Part shown: piece by piece, positions 26,015 to 35,228 of the stretch | Layout: each line of letters opens with the position of its first letter | Numbering within the stretch: the stretch's first letter is position 1 | Assembly: GCF_003977665.1 (NCBI RefSeq) | Contig: NZ_RYYV01000015.1 | Coordinates: 53,857 to 117,856, forward strand | Reading direction: 5' to 3' | DNA: 64,000 bases | Source: Dyella choica | GTDB lineage: Bacteria; Pseudomonadota; Gammaproteobacteria; Xanthomonadales; Rhodanobacteraceae | The notes under the pieces: generated by a model | Database searches by the model: none | What the model saw: the letters and a program-made list of their open reading frames with translations, nothing else | What the model was told of the DNA's origin: nothing | Program-made: the position numbers and the translations under genes

Positions 26015-29000
26015 ATGAAGGAATTCAAGCCCTTCCGGCTCGATCCGGTCAATCATTGCCTGTGGCGGATTTCCGACCAGGGCGAGCTGGCCCCGGTAAC
26101 CATCACGGCGAAGGCTTTCGACGTCCTGCGTTATCTTGTCGAGCATCCGGGCCGCCTGATCTCGCATGAGGAGATGCTCGAAGCGCTCTGGCCCGATGTG
26201 GCGGTTCAGCCGGAAGTGCTGAAAGGGTACGTGCTCGCCATACGTCACGCACTCGGTGACCGCGCACAGCGTCCGCGGTATGTGGAAACTCATCGAGGCC
26301 GTGGCTATCGCTTCATTGCAGAGGTCAGCACGCCCCAGAAGACGGACAATCGCCTCTCGTCCTCCGCCGCGCCATCCTTGATCGGCAGGACGGCGCAGTT
26401 AAACGCCTTGGGCGAAGCGCTCAATCGCGTGCGCAACGGACAGCCCAGGATCGTGTTCGTGCACGGCGACGCCGGCATCGGCAAAACGGTGCTGGTCGAG
26501 ACGTTCTGCGAGGACCTGTCCAGCCAGCATGTCTTGCTGTCATACGGCCGTTGCATCGAGGGCTTCGGCGGCACCGAGCCGTTCTACCCGATCATCGAAG
26601 CGCTTTCCCGGCTGATGAAGGGTGCCAGCGGCAACAAGGTGCAGGATGCCCTGGTTGCCGTCGCGCCTTCGTGGGCCGCCCAACTGGCCGGGGTCCTGTC
26701 GCGCGAACATCGAGTGCTGTTGCAGAAAATCACGCACGCTTCCTCCAGCGGCCGCATGCTCGGCGAATTCTGCGAGTTGCTCGAGCTGCTCGCCGAGGAC
26801 GAAACCGTCGTGCTGCTGCTGGAGGACCTGCATTGGGCCGATTTTTCCACGCTGGACCTCATTTCGGCTTTCGCCCGGCGCAAGTCGTCGATCAAGTTGC
26901 TGCTGCTTGCCACCTATCGCTCGGATGAGCTCGCTACGCGCGGACCCGCGCTCAAGCAGCTCGTCAACGAACTGCTGCTGCACAAGTGGTGCGACACCAT
27001 TCACCTGGACGGATTGGATCAACAGGATATTGCCGAGTATGTGAGGGCTGAAGACTCGGCCGAAGGCCGTTCGTTTACGCAGCTTCTTTTGCACCGTTCG
27101 AGCGGCAATCCACTGTTCCTGGGCACTATTCTCGATCATTTGCAAGGCGCCCAACTGGTCTCCCAGCATCAGGGGCGCTTGATCAACGATGTGCCGCTGT
27201 CGCAGATCCGCTTTGAGATACCGCAGACGATCGGCCATGTCGTGGAAACGAAGATCTCCGGCCTCGACGCGGAAACGCAGCGCGTGCTGGAAGCAGCCAG
27301 TGCGGTGGGAGAACTGTTCAATTCCGTGGTGCCAGCCACCGCCGCCGGCCTCAACGCACGCCGCTTCGAGGAAATATGCGAGGCGCTGTGCCGGGCCAGA
27401 TGGTTTATTCATCGCCACGACCTGGAGACGCTGGAGGACGGCCGCACGGTCCGTCGCTATCGATTCAACCATGCCCTGCTGAGGGAGGCGCTGCTGAGCC
27501 GCCAGGGACCGCTACGGCTGGCGCAAAGCCACGCGTTGATCGGCAAGGAGCTGGAGAAGTCCTACCCCGGCGATCGGCGCGGCAACGCCGCGTTCGAACT
27601 GGCCGAGCAATTTTCCCATGCTCGCGAGTGGTCCAAAGGCTTGTCCTACCTGAGGCTCGCCCTGCAAACCGCCAAGCGGCGCTTTGCGCATCAGGATGCA
27701 CTGGCGATACTCGACCAGGCCGACAAGATTGCACGCCACCTGCCCGATGGTGAGCGCGAACCGGCCGAAGCGATGTTGCTGGAAGATCGCGCCTCCATCT
27801 ACGCGGCCAATCATGATCCGCGCGCCGGCCAGATCTTTGCCGAGCTGGCCGAGATGTCCGAACGATGCCGATTTCACGATATCCAGGCACGCGCGGAACT
27901 GGGCCTGGGCTTTGTCCTCAGTTGGCGCGACGCCGCAGCGAGCGTCGAGCACTTGGAACGTGCCGCCCGTCTGAGCCACGCGCAAACCGAGCCGCAACTG
28001 AAGGCGCGGATCCGGCTGAGCAGCGCCATATGGCGAATCTGGATCGGCGGATGGGATCCGGAACTGGCCAGGATCTGCGACGAAAACCTGATTCCCCTGA
28101 GGAATGGCCCCGACCGTCAGATCACGGCGTGGGGACTGGTCGAATACGGCATGATCTGCCTGATCTCCGGCCGCTATCGCGAATGCCTGGAAAGCGTAGA
28201 CGCGAATCTGGACATCCTGGTCAAGCATGCCGCGGACCGCCCCGAGTTCAACATCTTTCGCGCGATCTGGATGGCGCACCTGGGCAGGCCATGGGTGTAC
28301 ACGCTGCTGGGCGAGTGGGGACGGGCGCTGAAGGAGTTCGACGCCAGCGAGGCCCTCTTCGTGGGCAACGCCAATCGCTACAGCGTCTGTACCCTGGAAA
28401 CGCTGCGCGGATTCCTGTACCTGATGGCCGGGGACTACCTGGCCGCGCGCGACATCTGCAGCAAGCTCGGCTTCTACCAGGAACGGACTAGTCAGCCTCC
28501 GGCCGAGCTCTACACTTTGGTGCTTCCCAATGAAATCCGCCATTGCCGGCTGCTTGCCGGAGCGGCAGAGGCGGGGCTCGGAAACCGCGCGCAAGGGATC
28601 GAAATCCTGCGCGAGCTGGAGCGCGACATACTGGTGCAGCCGGTGCTTACCGACTGGTACTGGCTGTTCTTGCTGGAGTGGTCGCTGGCCGATGCGCTGT
28701 TGCAGTCGGGTGAACTTGAACCGGCGCGCTTGCATGCCGATCGCATGATCGAGCGGTCCAACCGCACCGTCGAGGTTACATGGCGTGCGATGGCGCGCGA
28801 AATCCGCTGCCGCGTCGCCATCGCCGAAGGGGATCTCGAACAAGCCGCCCGCCTGATCAACGATGCCCTGCAACTGACCGAGGTCATGGGCGCGCCGATG
28901 GCCGACTGGCGAGTTCACCGCACCGCCGCGCGACTGCATCGCCTGCAAGGCGATGACACGTGCGCATCCGGCCACGAACAATTGTTCAATGCGAAAGCGC

Positions 29001-29068
29001 AACGCCTGCTCGACAGCCTTCCAGCCGGCCATCGCCTGCAGCAGAGTTTTGCGCGCCTGATGACGTGA
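26015..29068 (+). CDS. Winged-helix/AAA ATPase/TPR transcriptional regulator
   Basis: A 1017-residue regulator with three parts. Residues 1-105 are an OmpR/CadC-type winged helix ('FKPFRLDPVNHCLWR', 'PVTITAKAFDVLRYLVEHPGRLIS', 'LKGYVLAIRHALGD', 'ETHRGRGYRFIAEV'). Residues 120-480 are an AAA/STAND ATPase with Walker A 'GDAGIGKT' (151-158) and Walker B 'VVLLLEDLHWAD' (265-276). From about 500 to the end are TPR-like helical repeats. Such proteins integrate a signal through the TPR region and switch DNA binding by nucleotide state. It lies 30 bases after the MalT-like gene, so both regulators share a message. No target is evident. Confidence 0.88.
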   Translation: MKEFKPFRLDPVNHCLWRISDQGELAPVTITAKAFDVLRYLVEHPGRLISHEEMLEALWPDVAVQPEVLKGYVLAIRHALGDRAQRPRYVETHRGRGYRFIAEVSTPQKTDNRLSSSAAPSLIGRTAQLNALGEALNRVRNGQPRIVFVHGDAGIGKTVLVETFCEDLSSQHVLLSYGRCIEGFGGTEPFYPIIEALSRLMKGASGNKVQDALVAVAPSWAAQLAGVLSREHRVLLQKITHASSSGRMLGEFCELLELLAEDETVVLLLEDLHWADFSTLDLISAFARRKSSIKLLLLATYRSDELATRGPALKQLVNELLLHKWCDTIHLDGLDQQDIAEYVRAEDSAEGRSFTQLLLHRSSGNPLFLGTILDHLQGAQLVSQHQGRLINDVPLSQIRFEIPQTIGHVVETKISGLDAETQRVLEAASAVGELFNSVVPATAAGLNARRFEEICEALCRARWFIHRHDLETLEDGRTVRRYRFNHALLREALLSRQGPLRLAQSHALIGKELEKSYPGDRRGNAAFELAEQFSHAREWSKGLSYLRLALQTAKRRFAHQDALAILDQADKIARHLPDGEREPAEAMLLEDRASIYAANHDPRAGQIFAELAEMSERCRFHDIQARAELGLGFVLSWRDAAASVEHLERAARLSHAQTEPQLKARIRLSSAIWRIWIGGWDPELARICDENLIPLRNGPDRQITAWGLVEYGMICLISGRYRECLESVDANLDILVKHAADRPEFNIFRAIWMAHLGRPWVYTLLGEWGRALKEFDASEALFVGNANRYSVCTLETLRGFLYLMAGDYLAARDICSKLGFYQERTSQPPAELYTLVLPNEIRHCRLLAGAAEAGLGNRAQGIEILRELERDILVQPVLTDWYWLFLLEWSLADALLQSGELEPARLHADRMIERSNRTVEVTWRAMAREIRCRVAIAEGDLEQAARLINDALQLTEVMGAPMADWRVHRTAARLHRLQGDDTCASGHEQLFNAKAQRLLDSLPAGHRLQQSFARLMT

Positions 29069-29109
29069 ACGAAGCTTTCTGCAACAGTGCAGCGTTGTAA
29101 CAAAAACGC

Positions 29110-29183
29110 GTAGGCTGGGTTGGTAAACCCAGCATTGCCATGCATACAAGCCACACGATGCTGGGATTATCAGCCCAGCCTAC
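29110..29183. repeat. REPIN-like double palindrome, copy 4
   Basis: First hairpin GTAGGCTGGGTT...AACCCAGC, spacer containing ATTGCCATGCATACAAGCC, second hairpin GCTGGGAT...(A/G)CCCAGCCTAC with one mismatch in the stem. It lies 42 bases after the AAA/TPR regulator stop. Confidence 0.84.
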
Positions 29184-29542
29184 GAGCTGCCTGTCACATG
29201 GCTGATACATAGCGCCGATCAGCTCGCCTTTTTGTCCCCCACGTGGGGGATAGGCGCATGGGTTTGCACGATCCAAGATCGCAGTGCCTTAAGGCAAATC
29301 AGCGTGCAGAAACCCAGTGAGCGCGCATGTTCGATGCGCTGTTGTCGGTCAACCAAGACGGACACTATGCAACGAAGCAGTCATAAGGGGCCATCTACCC
29401 TTTCGGGTGCTTCGATGTATCCCTTTGCGTCAGCAAGTGTACCCTGACGTAGGCATCGGCCAAGGACGTACGCGCGTAACTTTCCACTTCGGGACAGCGC
29501 TCCACTTTGGAACGCTTGACGATCATCGGTTGGGAGAGGCGC
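29184..29542. other. Upstream region of the AraC regulator gene
   Basis: About 360 bases without a convincing gene. It should carry the AraC promoter. A ribosome site TGGGAGAGG is at 29531-29539, three bases before the ATG at 29543. I see no strong palindrome and no sigma-70 pair. Confidence 0.45.
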
Positions 29543-30475
29543 ATGTATCACGGTGCATTCGGCGATCGGCTTGGCCGTTCGTTTCATTTGAACAATCCCC
29601 CCGTTCTTCACAGCCGGACCCGGCGTGGAGCACGGCTTGCCGTGACGGAATTGCGGATCGACCAATCCGGTTACGGCATGACTTCCCCGATGGGCAGCGA
29701 CGATGCGTATCTGGTCTGCCTCAACCTGCGCAAGCAGAGCACGCATGAGCTGTGGTGTGACGGCCGCTCCGTATGCTCGAGCTCGTATGAGGGTGGCACG
29801 GCCTACGTCCTGGACCTGCGCCGCGATCCGATTGCCTACATCGGTGATCCGCTGCACTCGCTTTACTTCTACATGCCGCGTCCGGCCCTAGTCGAAGCCC
29901 GCGAGGAGCTGGGAAGGAACAGCATCGTCGATCTGGCCATCCAGCCCAGCGAGTGCTTCCGTGATGCCATCGTCAGCAGTATCGGCCAGACTCTGCTGCC
30001 GATATTCAAGCAAGCCGCCGCCGCGAACCAGGCACTGGTGGATCATCTTCTGCAAGGGCTGTGCGCCTACATGGCAGCCACTTATGGCGGGCTTTCGATT
30101 CGTCCGGACATAGTCCGAGGCGCGCTGGCGCCATGGCAGCAGCGGTTGGTCACGCAGATGATGCGCGAGCGGATCTTCGAAGGCATTTCGATCAGCGAAC
30201 TGGCCGAAGCCTGCGGCCTTTCGGCGGGCGCGCTGGCGCGCGGCTTCAAGAAGAGCACCGGCATGTCGCCGCATCAATGGCTGCTATCGCGTCGTATCGA
30301 TCGGGCTCTGGAGCTGATGGAAGGTCCCGACGCCTCGCTGGCCGACATCGCCTTCCATGCCGGCTTTTCCGACCAAAGCCATTTCAGCCGCGTGTTTACG
30401 CAAAAGATGGGCGTCGCGCCAGGAGCCTGGCGAAAGTCGCTGACCAGCAGCTGCAAACGGGTGGAAGCGGCTTGA
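29543..30475 (+). CDS. AraC family transcriptional regulator
   Basis: A 310-residue regulator. The N-terminal ligand-binding half is of the AraC_binding_2 type ('SSYEGGTAYVLDLRRDP', 'HSLYFYMPRPALVEA'). The C-terminal double helix-turn-helix is complete: 'ISISELAEACGLSAGALARGFKKSTGMSPHQWLLSRRIDRAL' in the first unit and 'LADIAFHAGFSDQSHFSRVFTQKMGVAPGAWR' in the second (quoted here in parts of the standard motif). ATG at 29543 is chosen because GGGAGAGG lies just upstream; an ATG 36 bases earlier has none. It is 40 bases upstream of the ytcA-mdtNOP type efflux operon on the same strand and is the likely local activator, perhaps responding to a substrate of the pump. Confidence 0.92.
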   Translation: MYHGAFGDRLGRSFHLNNPPVLHSRTRRGARLAVTELRIDQSGYGMTSPMGSDDAYLVCLNLRKQSTHELWCDGRSVCSSSYEGGTAYVLDLRRDPIAYIGDPLHSLYFYMPRPALVEAREELGRNSIVDLAIQPSECFRDAIVSSIGQTLLPIFKQAAAANQALVDHLLQGLCAYMAATYGGLSIRPDIVRGALAPWQQRLVTQMMRERIFEGISISELAEACGLSAGALARGFKKSTGMSPHQWLLSRRIDRALELMEGPDASLADIAFHAGFSDQSHFSRVFTQKMGVAPGAWRKSLTSSCKRVEAA

Positions 30476-30515
30476 CGGCTGCCTCCGTGGAATGGACTAC
30501 AAGAAGGTAGCGCAG

Positions 30516-30803
30516 ATGCAATCCGATTGGTTGACCCGTGCACAGCACCCTTCCCGCGCAGCAAGCGTCGCGATCGTTTCGATCGCCTTGAACGCCTGTA
30601 GCTCCTCGCCCTCGCGCAACATCCTCGGCTCCTATTTTCCGACCTGGATGGTGTGCGCGCTGCTTGGCATCGTGCTGGTAGCCGTGGTGCGCGGCGTGCT
30701 GATGAAAACCGGCGTGGATGCCGCGCTGCCGGTGCCGGTGATCGTCTACTTGTGCATGTGGACGGCGGCAACGCTGGCGATCTGGCTGCTTTGGCTGGGC
30801 TGA
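30516..30803 (+). CDS. ytcA: YtcA-type lipoprotein of efflux operon
   Basis: A small protein of 95 residues. A lipoprotein signal ends in 'SIALNACSSSP' with the lipobox Cys around residue 28. It continues with 'GSYFPTWMVCALLGIVLVAV' and a second membrane helix 'VIVYLCMWTAATLAIWLLWL'. Length, order of segments and position match E. coli YtcA, encoded directly before mdtN. The ATG at 30516 has GAAGGT upstream; ATG at 30492 would add eight residues. It is likely an inner-membrane-attached accessory of the tripartite pump; its biochemical role is not known. Confidence 0.78.
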   Translation: MQSDWLTRAQHPSRAASVAIVSIALNACSSSPSRNILGSYFPTWMVCALLGIVLVAVVRGVLMKTGVDAALPVPVIVYLCMWTAATLAIWLLWLG

Positions 30804-30813
30804 ACGGAGATCC

Positions 30814-31845
30814 ATGTCCATGCAAGCCAAAACCGCACTAGGCCGTATCGTTGCGTTTGTCTCCATCGCTTCGGCGTTGGTACTCATCGTAGTGTCGATG
30901 ATTGTTGTGGATAAACGCCCCCGGACACACGACGCCTACATCTATGCCTACAGCGCCGGCATCACGCCGGAAGTCAGTGGTCGAATCGTGGCGATCCACG
31001 TTCGCAACAACCAGTTCGTCCACCAAGGCGACGTGCTGCTTCAAATCGATCCCGAGCCGTTCGAGCTGAAGCTGCGGCAAGCCAATGCCCAGGTCGCCGC
31101 CTTGCAGGCTGAGATCGATCTCACCGGCCGGCAAGTGAACGCGCAAGGGTCAGGCGCACTCGCCGCCGCCCGCGAAGTGGACCGCGCCCGCCAGCAATTG
31201 GCACTGGCGCATAACACGCTTGAACGCATGCAGCCGCTGCTGGCCAAGGGCTTTATCACCACGCAGCAAATCGATGAAGCACGCACGAACGAGCACACTG
31301 CCGCGGCGCAGCTGGCCGCGGCCACGCAACAGGCAGCCCAGGCCAAGGAAGCGATCGGCGATGTGGAAAGCCTCAAAGCACAATTGCTGGGTGCGCAGGC
31401 GGCCCAGGCCCTGGCGGCACGTGATCTGCGCGAAACCACCCTACGCGCCTCGGTGGACGGCAAGATCACCGGCTTCAACCTGGCGCTGGGATCGTTTGCC
31501 GTCTCAGGGCATCCGCTGTTTACGCTGATCGACGACGACAACTGGTACGCGGTGGCCAATTTCCGCGAGACGGATCTCCGCGGCCTGCACGCAGGCGATG
31601 CCGCTTCGGTCTGGGTGATGGGACATGAAGGCCAGCCGCTGCACGGCGTAGTGGAAAGCCTGGGCGCAGGTGTTGCACCGGAAGGCCTCGCCGGACCAGG
31701 CCTGCCACAGGTCGACCGAAACCTGAACTGGGTGGTGGTGGCGCAGCGTTTTCCGGTATGGGTGCATCTGGATCAGCCTTTGCCAGCGTTCCTGCGCATC
31801 GGCGCCACGGCTTCCGTGCGGGTGAGCCATGCAGACGCCGATTGA
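30814..31845 (+). CDS. mdtN: MdtN-like membrane fusion protein (HlyD family)
   Basis: A 343-residue periplasmic adaptor. An N-terminal membrane anchor (residues 12-31) precedes the biotinyl-lipoyl half 'ITPEVSGRIVAIHVRNNQFVHQGDVLLQIDP'-type motif, a long coiled-coil hairpin (about residues 80-190, Ala/Gln/Glu rich) and the returning lipoyl half and beta-barrel ('LRASVDGKITGFNLALGSF', 'FTLIDDDNWYAVANF'). This matches the MdtN/AaeA/EmrA class. GGAGA precedes the ATG. It follows ytcA by ten bases and overlaps the FUSC-type pump gene by 17 bases. It would join the inner-membrane MdtO-like protein to the MdtP-like channel. Confidence 0.9.
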   Translation: MSMQAKTALGRIVAFVSIASALVLIVVSMIVVDKRPRTHDAYIYAYSAGITPEVSGRIVAIHVRNNQFVHQGDVLLQIDPEPFELKLRQANAQVAALQAEIDLTGRQVNAQGSGALAAAREVDRARQQLALAHNTLERMQPLLAKGFITTQQIDEARTNEHTAAAQLAAATQQAAQAKEAIGDVESLKAQLLGAQAAQALAARDLRETTLRASVDGKITGFNLALGSFAVSGHPLFTLIDDDNWYAVANFRETDLRGLHAGDAASVWVMGHEGQPLHGVVESLGAGVAPEGLAGPGLPQVDRNLNWVVVAQRFPVWVHLDQPLPAFLRIGATASVRVSHADAD

Positions 31846-33763
31846 AATTCCCGCACCTGACGGGCTGACCGCCCTGTTTCGGCGCGAACTCGCGCTCGAC
31901 GCCGCCCGTGCGCGCACGGTCATCCGTATCACCGGATGTACGGCTGCGGTAGTCGCCATCTCCATGCTGTTCAAGATACCGTTGCCGGCTTATGTGGCGT
32001 ATCTCGTCTTCCTGGTCAGCGGTGAAGACGTCGCTTCCACCCTGATCACAGCGGTCGGCGGCTGGGTGGCAGTCACCCTGGCGGTTGCGGTGTCGGTGCT
32101 GTTCTATGTCTTTGATGCTGCTTCGCCTGCCCTGAGAATTCCGCTATTGGCCGTCAGCACGCTGGGCGGAACGTTTCTGGCGCGAACCAGCCGCCTGGGG
32201 CCGATCGCCTTTCTGGCCGGTTTTATCCTGGTTTTGTCGCAAACCCTGCTGGACGACGTACCAAGCACCGAACTTGTGACGCATACGGTGTTGTGGCTGT
32301 GGGTGGTCGTTTCAATGCCGGTCGGCGTGACCGCGCTGGTCAATCTGCTAGGCGGTGAAAGCCCCGTCGAACTCGCGCGCAAACGCGCAGCCACACTGAT
32401 GCAGGGGCTCGCTGGCTATGTCGAAAACGCCTACTCGGTAAACCCTTCGCATATGCGCGATGCGCTGTTGTCGCTCAGCCAGCTGATGGACAAGGCGTTC
32501 ATGTGGAGCAAGCCAATGAAGGCGTTTGCGCAGGAAGACCGCCGCTTGTTCGCCGTCCTGCTGGAAGTGCTGCAGATCGCTCGATGCCTTCCAGCTAGCG
32601 TTCCTCCTGCTACAAGGCGTTCGCTGGCTTCGATGCTTCACCACAGCCGGCAACTTTTTTTACAACGCCGCGGCATCGCTACCGAGCCTCAAGGCAACGG
32701 ATTCGAGCCGATGCCGTTCCAACCGGTGCCCGCTCAGGCTGCCCTGCATGACGCGCTCCGGCAACTGCTCGACGAGGCGTCCGGTAAGGCAACGGTCAGC
32801 GTAGCGGAGCAGCCCCCGCATCAGCCCGCCGCAACAAGTGCGATCACCTACAGACCGCATGTGCGCTTTGCGTTCAAGGTGATGTGCGCGGTATTGGCTT
32901 CCTATGCCACCTACACCCTGCTCGACTGGCCAGGCATCCGCACCGCGGTTACCACTTGCTTCTTCGTCTCGCTGACGACGGTTGGGGAGAGCGTTCACAA
33001 GCTTACCCTGCGACTGTCAGGCGCGATCATTGGAGGACTGATCGCCGGGCTGTGCATCGTCTTTGTCCTGCCGTCGCTTACCGATATCGGCGAGCTGTGC
33101 CTGCTCGTCGCCGCCGTATCGGCCTTCTGCGCCTGGATTTCGACCGGAAGCGAAACGATTTCCTATGGCGGCATGCAGATTGCGTTCGCCTTCTTCCTGG
33201 GCGTGCTGCAAGGCTACAGTCCGGCCAGCGATCTGACCGTGCTGCGTGATCGCGTGGTCGGCATCATCGTCGGCAACCTTTGGATCACGATCTTCTTCAC
33301 CACGCTTTGGCCGGTCAGTGCCGTGGATCAGGTGCGCGGCAAATGGGCATCGGCGCTTGAGCAGCTGGGTGAACTGCTGCTTGCCAAGGACAACGCCGTC
33401 GCCAGGTCGATGGAATCGTCGGTGTGCAAGACCCTCTCAGACGCATCCACCCTGAATGCACGCGCCTTGTTCGAATGGAAATTCCTGGCGCGCAATCGCC
33501 AGTACGATCGCCTGGTTCTCGAAGCCCGTCAGGTCGAACAACTCGCATCGGCCACCTTCGTGGTGCGGCGGCTCAAGGACAACGATGCTTCGCCTGCATC
33601 GGATGAGGCCGATCGGCTTGCGTCGCAGCGCTTGCTTGCGCTTTCGAAGGGAATACGGCCTGAGGTTCGATCTGTTGATGTCGGCCCAACGCCATCCACA
33701 CTGCTCGAACTGGCCCGGCAACGTCTCAACGAGGAGATCGATCATGCAGCCCGCGCGGTCTGA
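31829..33763 (+). CDS. mdtO: MdtO-like FUSC family inner-membrane transporter
   Basis: A 644-residue FUSC/aromatic-acid-exporter-family membrane protein. Two sets of hydrophobic helices are visible: residues 35-185 and again about 345-500 ('VMCAVLASYATYTLLDWPGIRTAVTTCFF', 'AIIGGLIAGLCIVFVLPSL'). A cytoplasmic region of about 150 residues separates them and a soluble C-terminal part of about 140 residues follows. This duplicated layout is that of MdtO/AaeB/YccS. MdtNOP in E. coli contributes to resistance to sulfa drugs and some dyes; whether the substrate is shared is unknown. It overlaps mdtN by 17 bases and mdtP by 20, so translation is coupled. Confidence 0.88.
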   Translation: MQTPIEIPAPDGLTALFRRELALDAARARTVIRITGCTAAVVAISMLFKIPLPAYVAYLVFLVSGEDVASTLITAVGGWVAVTLAVAVSVLFYVFDAASPALRIPLLAVSTLGGTFLARTSRLGPIAFLAGFILVLSQTLLDDVPSTELVTHTVLWLWVVVSMPVGVTALVNLLGGESPVELARKRAATLMQGLAGYVENAYSVNPSHMRDALLSLSQLMDKAFMWSKPMKAFAQEDRRLFAVLLEVLQIARCLPASVPPATRRSLASMLHHSRQLFLQRRGIATEPQGNGFEPMPFQPVPAQAALHDALRQLLDEASGKATVSVAEQPPHQPAATSAITYRPHVRFAFKVMCAVLASYATYTLLDWPGIRTAVTTCFFVSLTTVGESVHKLTLRLSGAIIGGLIAGLCIVFVLPSLTDIGELCLLVAAVSAFCAWISTGSETISYGGMQIAFAFFLGVLQGYSPASDLTVLRDRVVGIIVGNLWITIFFTTLWPVSAVDQVRGKWASALEQLGELLLAKDNAVARSMESSVCKTLSDASTLNARALFEWKFLARNRQYDRLVLEARQVEQLASATFVVRRLKDNDASPASDEADRLASQRLLALSKGIRPEVRSVDVGPTPSTLLELARQRLNEEIDHAARAV

Positions 33764-35177
33764 TTCGCCTCGGATTACCCGGCTTTCGCCCTGTCTCGCG
33801 CTGGCGCTGCTGGTGCACGGAGGCGCGGCGAGCGCGCAGTCGACGGCATGGACCAGCGCTCCGCCGCGCGATGAGCTGACCAGCACTACCAAGGGTGGCA
33901 CGCCAGTGCTTGAGGACCGCGCGTATGCATTATCTGAGCTACTGACCATCGCCCTGGATATCAGTCCCAAGACTCGCGCAGTGGAACAGGAAGCCGTACA
34001 GGCCAGCCTGGCCGTCCAGTTGGCCAGGAGCCAGTACTCGCCACAGCTCAACATCAGAGCCCTGGGCGGCATCCAGCGCACACCGCTGGCGATTCCCCCC
34101 ACCGTTTCGCGCAAAGGCTATTTTGTTTCCTCCACACGCGAAGTCTTTCCCAGCCTGGAACTGAAATGGCTGCTGTTCGACTTCGGCCGCCGCAGGGGGC
34201 AAGTCGAGGAGGCCAGGCACAATGCTTCCGCTGCCCAGTCGGGCTTGCTTGGCGCGCAAGAAAAACTGGTCTTCGACGTATCGGAGGCTTATTTCGAGGC
34301 AAGTTCGGCCGGGGGCCAGGTGCGTGCCGCGCAGAAAGCCCTTGATGCCGCGCACCTGACCGAACAGGCCGTTGCCGACCAGAAGCGACACGGCCGCGCC
34401 ACTGTCGTGCAGTTGGCCGAAGCGCAACGACAGACGGCGGCGATGCGGCTCGCGCTTACCAAGGCCACCGGTGCCGCGAACACGACCTTTGCATCCTTGG
34501 TCGCCACCATCGGGCTGCCGCCTGAATCGCAATTTCAGCTCGCCCCTCCGACGGAGACCTCGGCAACGGCAACACTTGCACCGCTGCGGCAGCTGATCGA
34601 CGTAGCGATGCAAGCCCGCCCTGACGTCCTGGCGGCCAGGGACAAAGTGGCTGCCTCCGACGCCAAAATCGAATCTGCGCACGCAGCATACCGGCCGACG
34701 ATCAGTCTCTCGGCGCAGGTGTTTCAGAACATCGGCAAGATCAGCAGCGATGGCAGCCCGTATTCCTCCATTGACCGAACCGGCAACGCGTTGTTCGTAT
34801 CGTTCGAGTTGCCGCTGTTCGACGGCGGCGCACGCGCCACCCATGTTGCGCTGGCGGTTTCGCAAAAGACGGCTGCCGAAGACGATTTGGCGGCGACCAA
34901 GGATGCAGCTTCCCAGCAAGTTGTGCAGGCCTACAACAATCTGAAGACCAGCCTGGAGAACCGCAATCAAGCGCTGGCCTACACGCACGCCTCCGAACTC
35001 GCTTATCAAGCCGCGCTCGACTCCTATCGGCACGGCCTCGCCAGCATCACCGATCTGACCAGCAATGAAGCCGTGCTGGCCCAGGCCGAAGCCAGCCAGG
35101 AAGACGCCGACGCCAACGTAGGCATTGCACGGGCGGGGCTGGACCTGGCCATCGGACTGAAGCCTTCGTCGCATTAG
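33744..35177 (+). CDS. mdtP: MdtP-like outer-membrane efflux channel
   Basis: A 477-residue TolC-superfamily outer-membrane protein. A signal peptide ends near 'HGGAASAQ' (residue 31). Two OEP repeats follow: the first includes 'ALSELLTIALDISPKTRAVEQEAVQASLAVQLARSQYSPQL' style helices (seen as alternating Ala/Gln/Glu heptads), the second starts near 'LRQLIDVAMQARPDVLAARDKVAASD'. The barrel strands have typical 'FVSFELPLFDGGAR' segments. ATG at 33744 has GAGGAG seven bases upstream and lies inside the end of mdtO. It completes the tripartite system ytcA-mdtN-mdtO-mdtP. No Cys lipobox is seen, unlike NodT-type channels. Confidence 0.9.
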   Translation: MQPARSDSPRITRLSPCLALALLVHGGAASAQSTAWTSAPPRDELTSTTKGGTPVLEDRAYALSELLTIALDISPKTRAVEQEAVQASLAVQLARSQYSPQLNIRALGGIQRTPLAIPPTVSRKGYFVSSTREVFPSLELKWLLFDFGRRRGQVEEARHNASAAQSGLLGAQEKLVFDVSEAYFEASSAGGQVRAAQKALDAAHLTEQAVADQKRHGRATVVQLAEAQRQTAAMRLALTKATGAANTTFASLVATIGLPPESQFQLAPPTETSATATLAPLRQLIDVAMQARPDVLAARDKVAASDAKIESAHAAYRPTISLSAQVFQNIGKISSDGSPYSSIDRTGNALFVSFELPLFDGGARATHVALAVSQKTAAEDDLAATKDAASQQVVQAYNNLKTSLENRNQALAYTHASELAYQAALDSYRHGLASITDLTSNEAVLAQAEASQEDADANVGIARAGLDLAIGLKPSSH

Positions 35178-35228
35178 CCGCAACGAAGTTTCAACGCCCC
35201 CCAACTGTCTATCCCTGCGGAGCAAATC

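Noticed and set aside
27512..29149. A 545-codon minus-strand frame opposite the AAA/TPR regulator
   Set aside because: Antisense to a well-supported multi-domain gene; its translation has no domain-like pattern.
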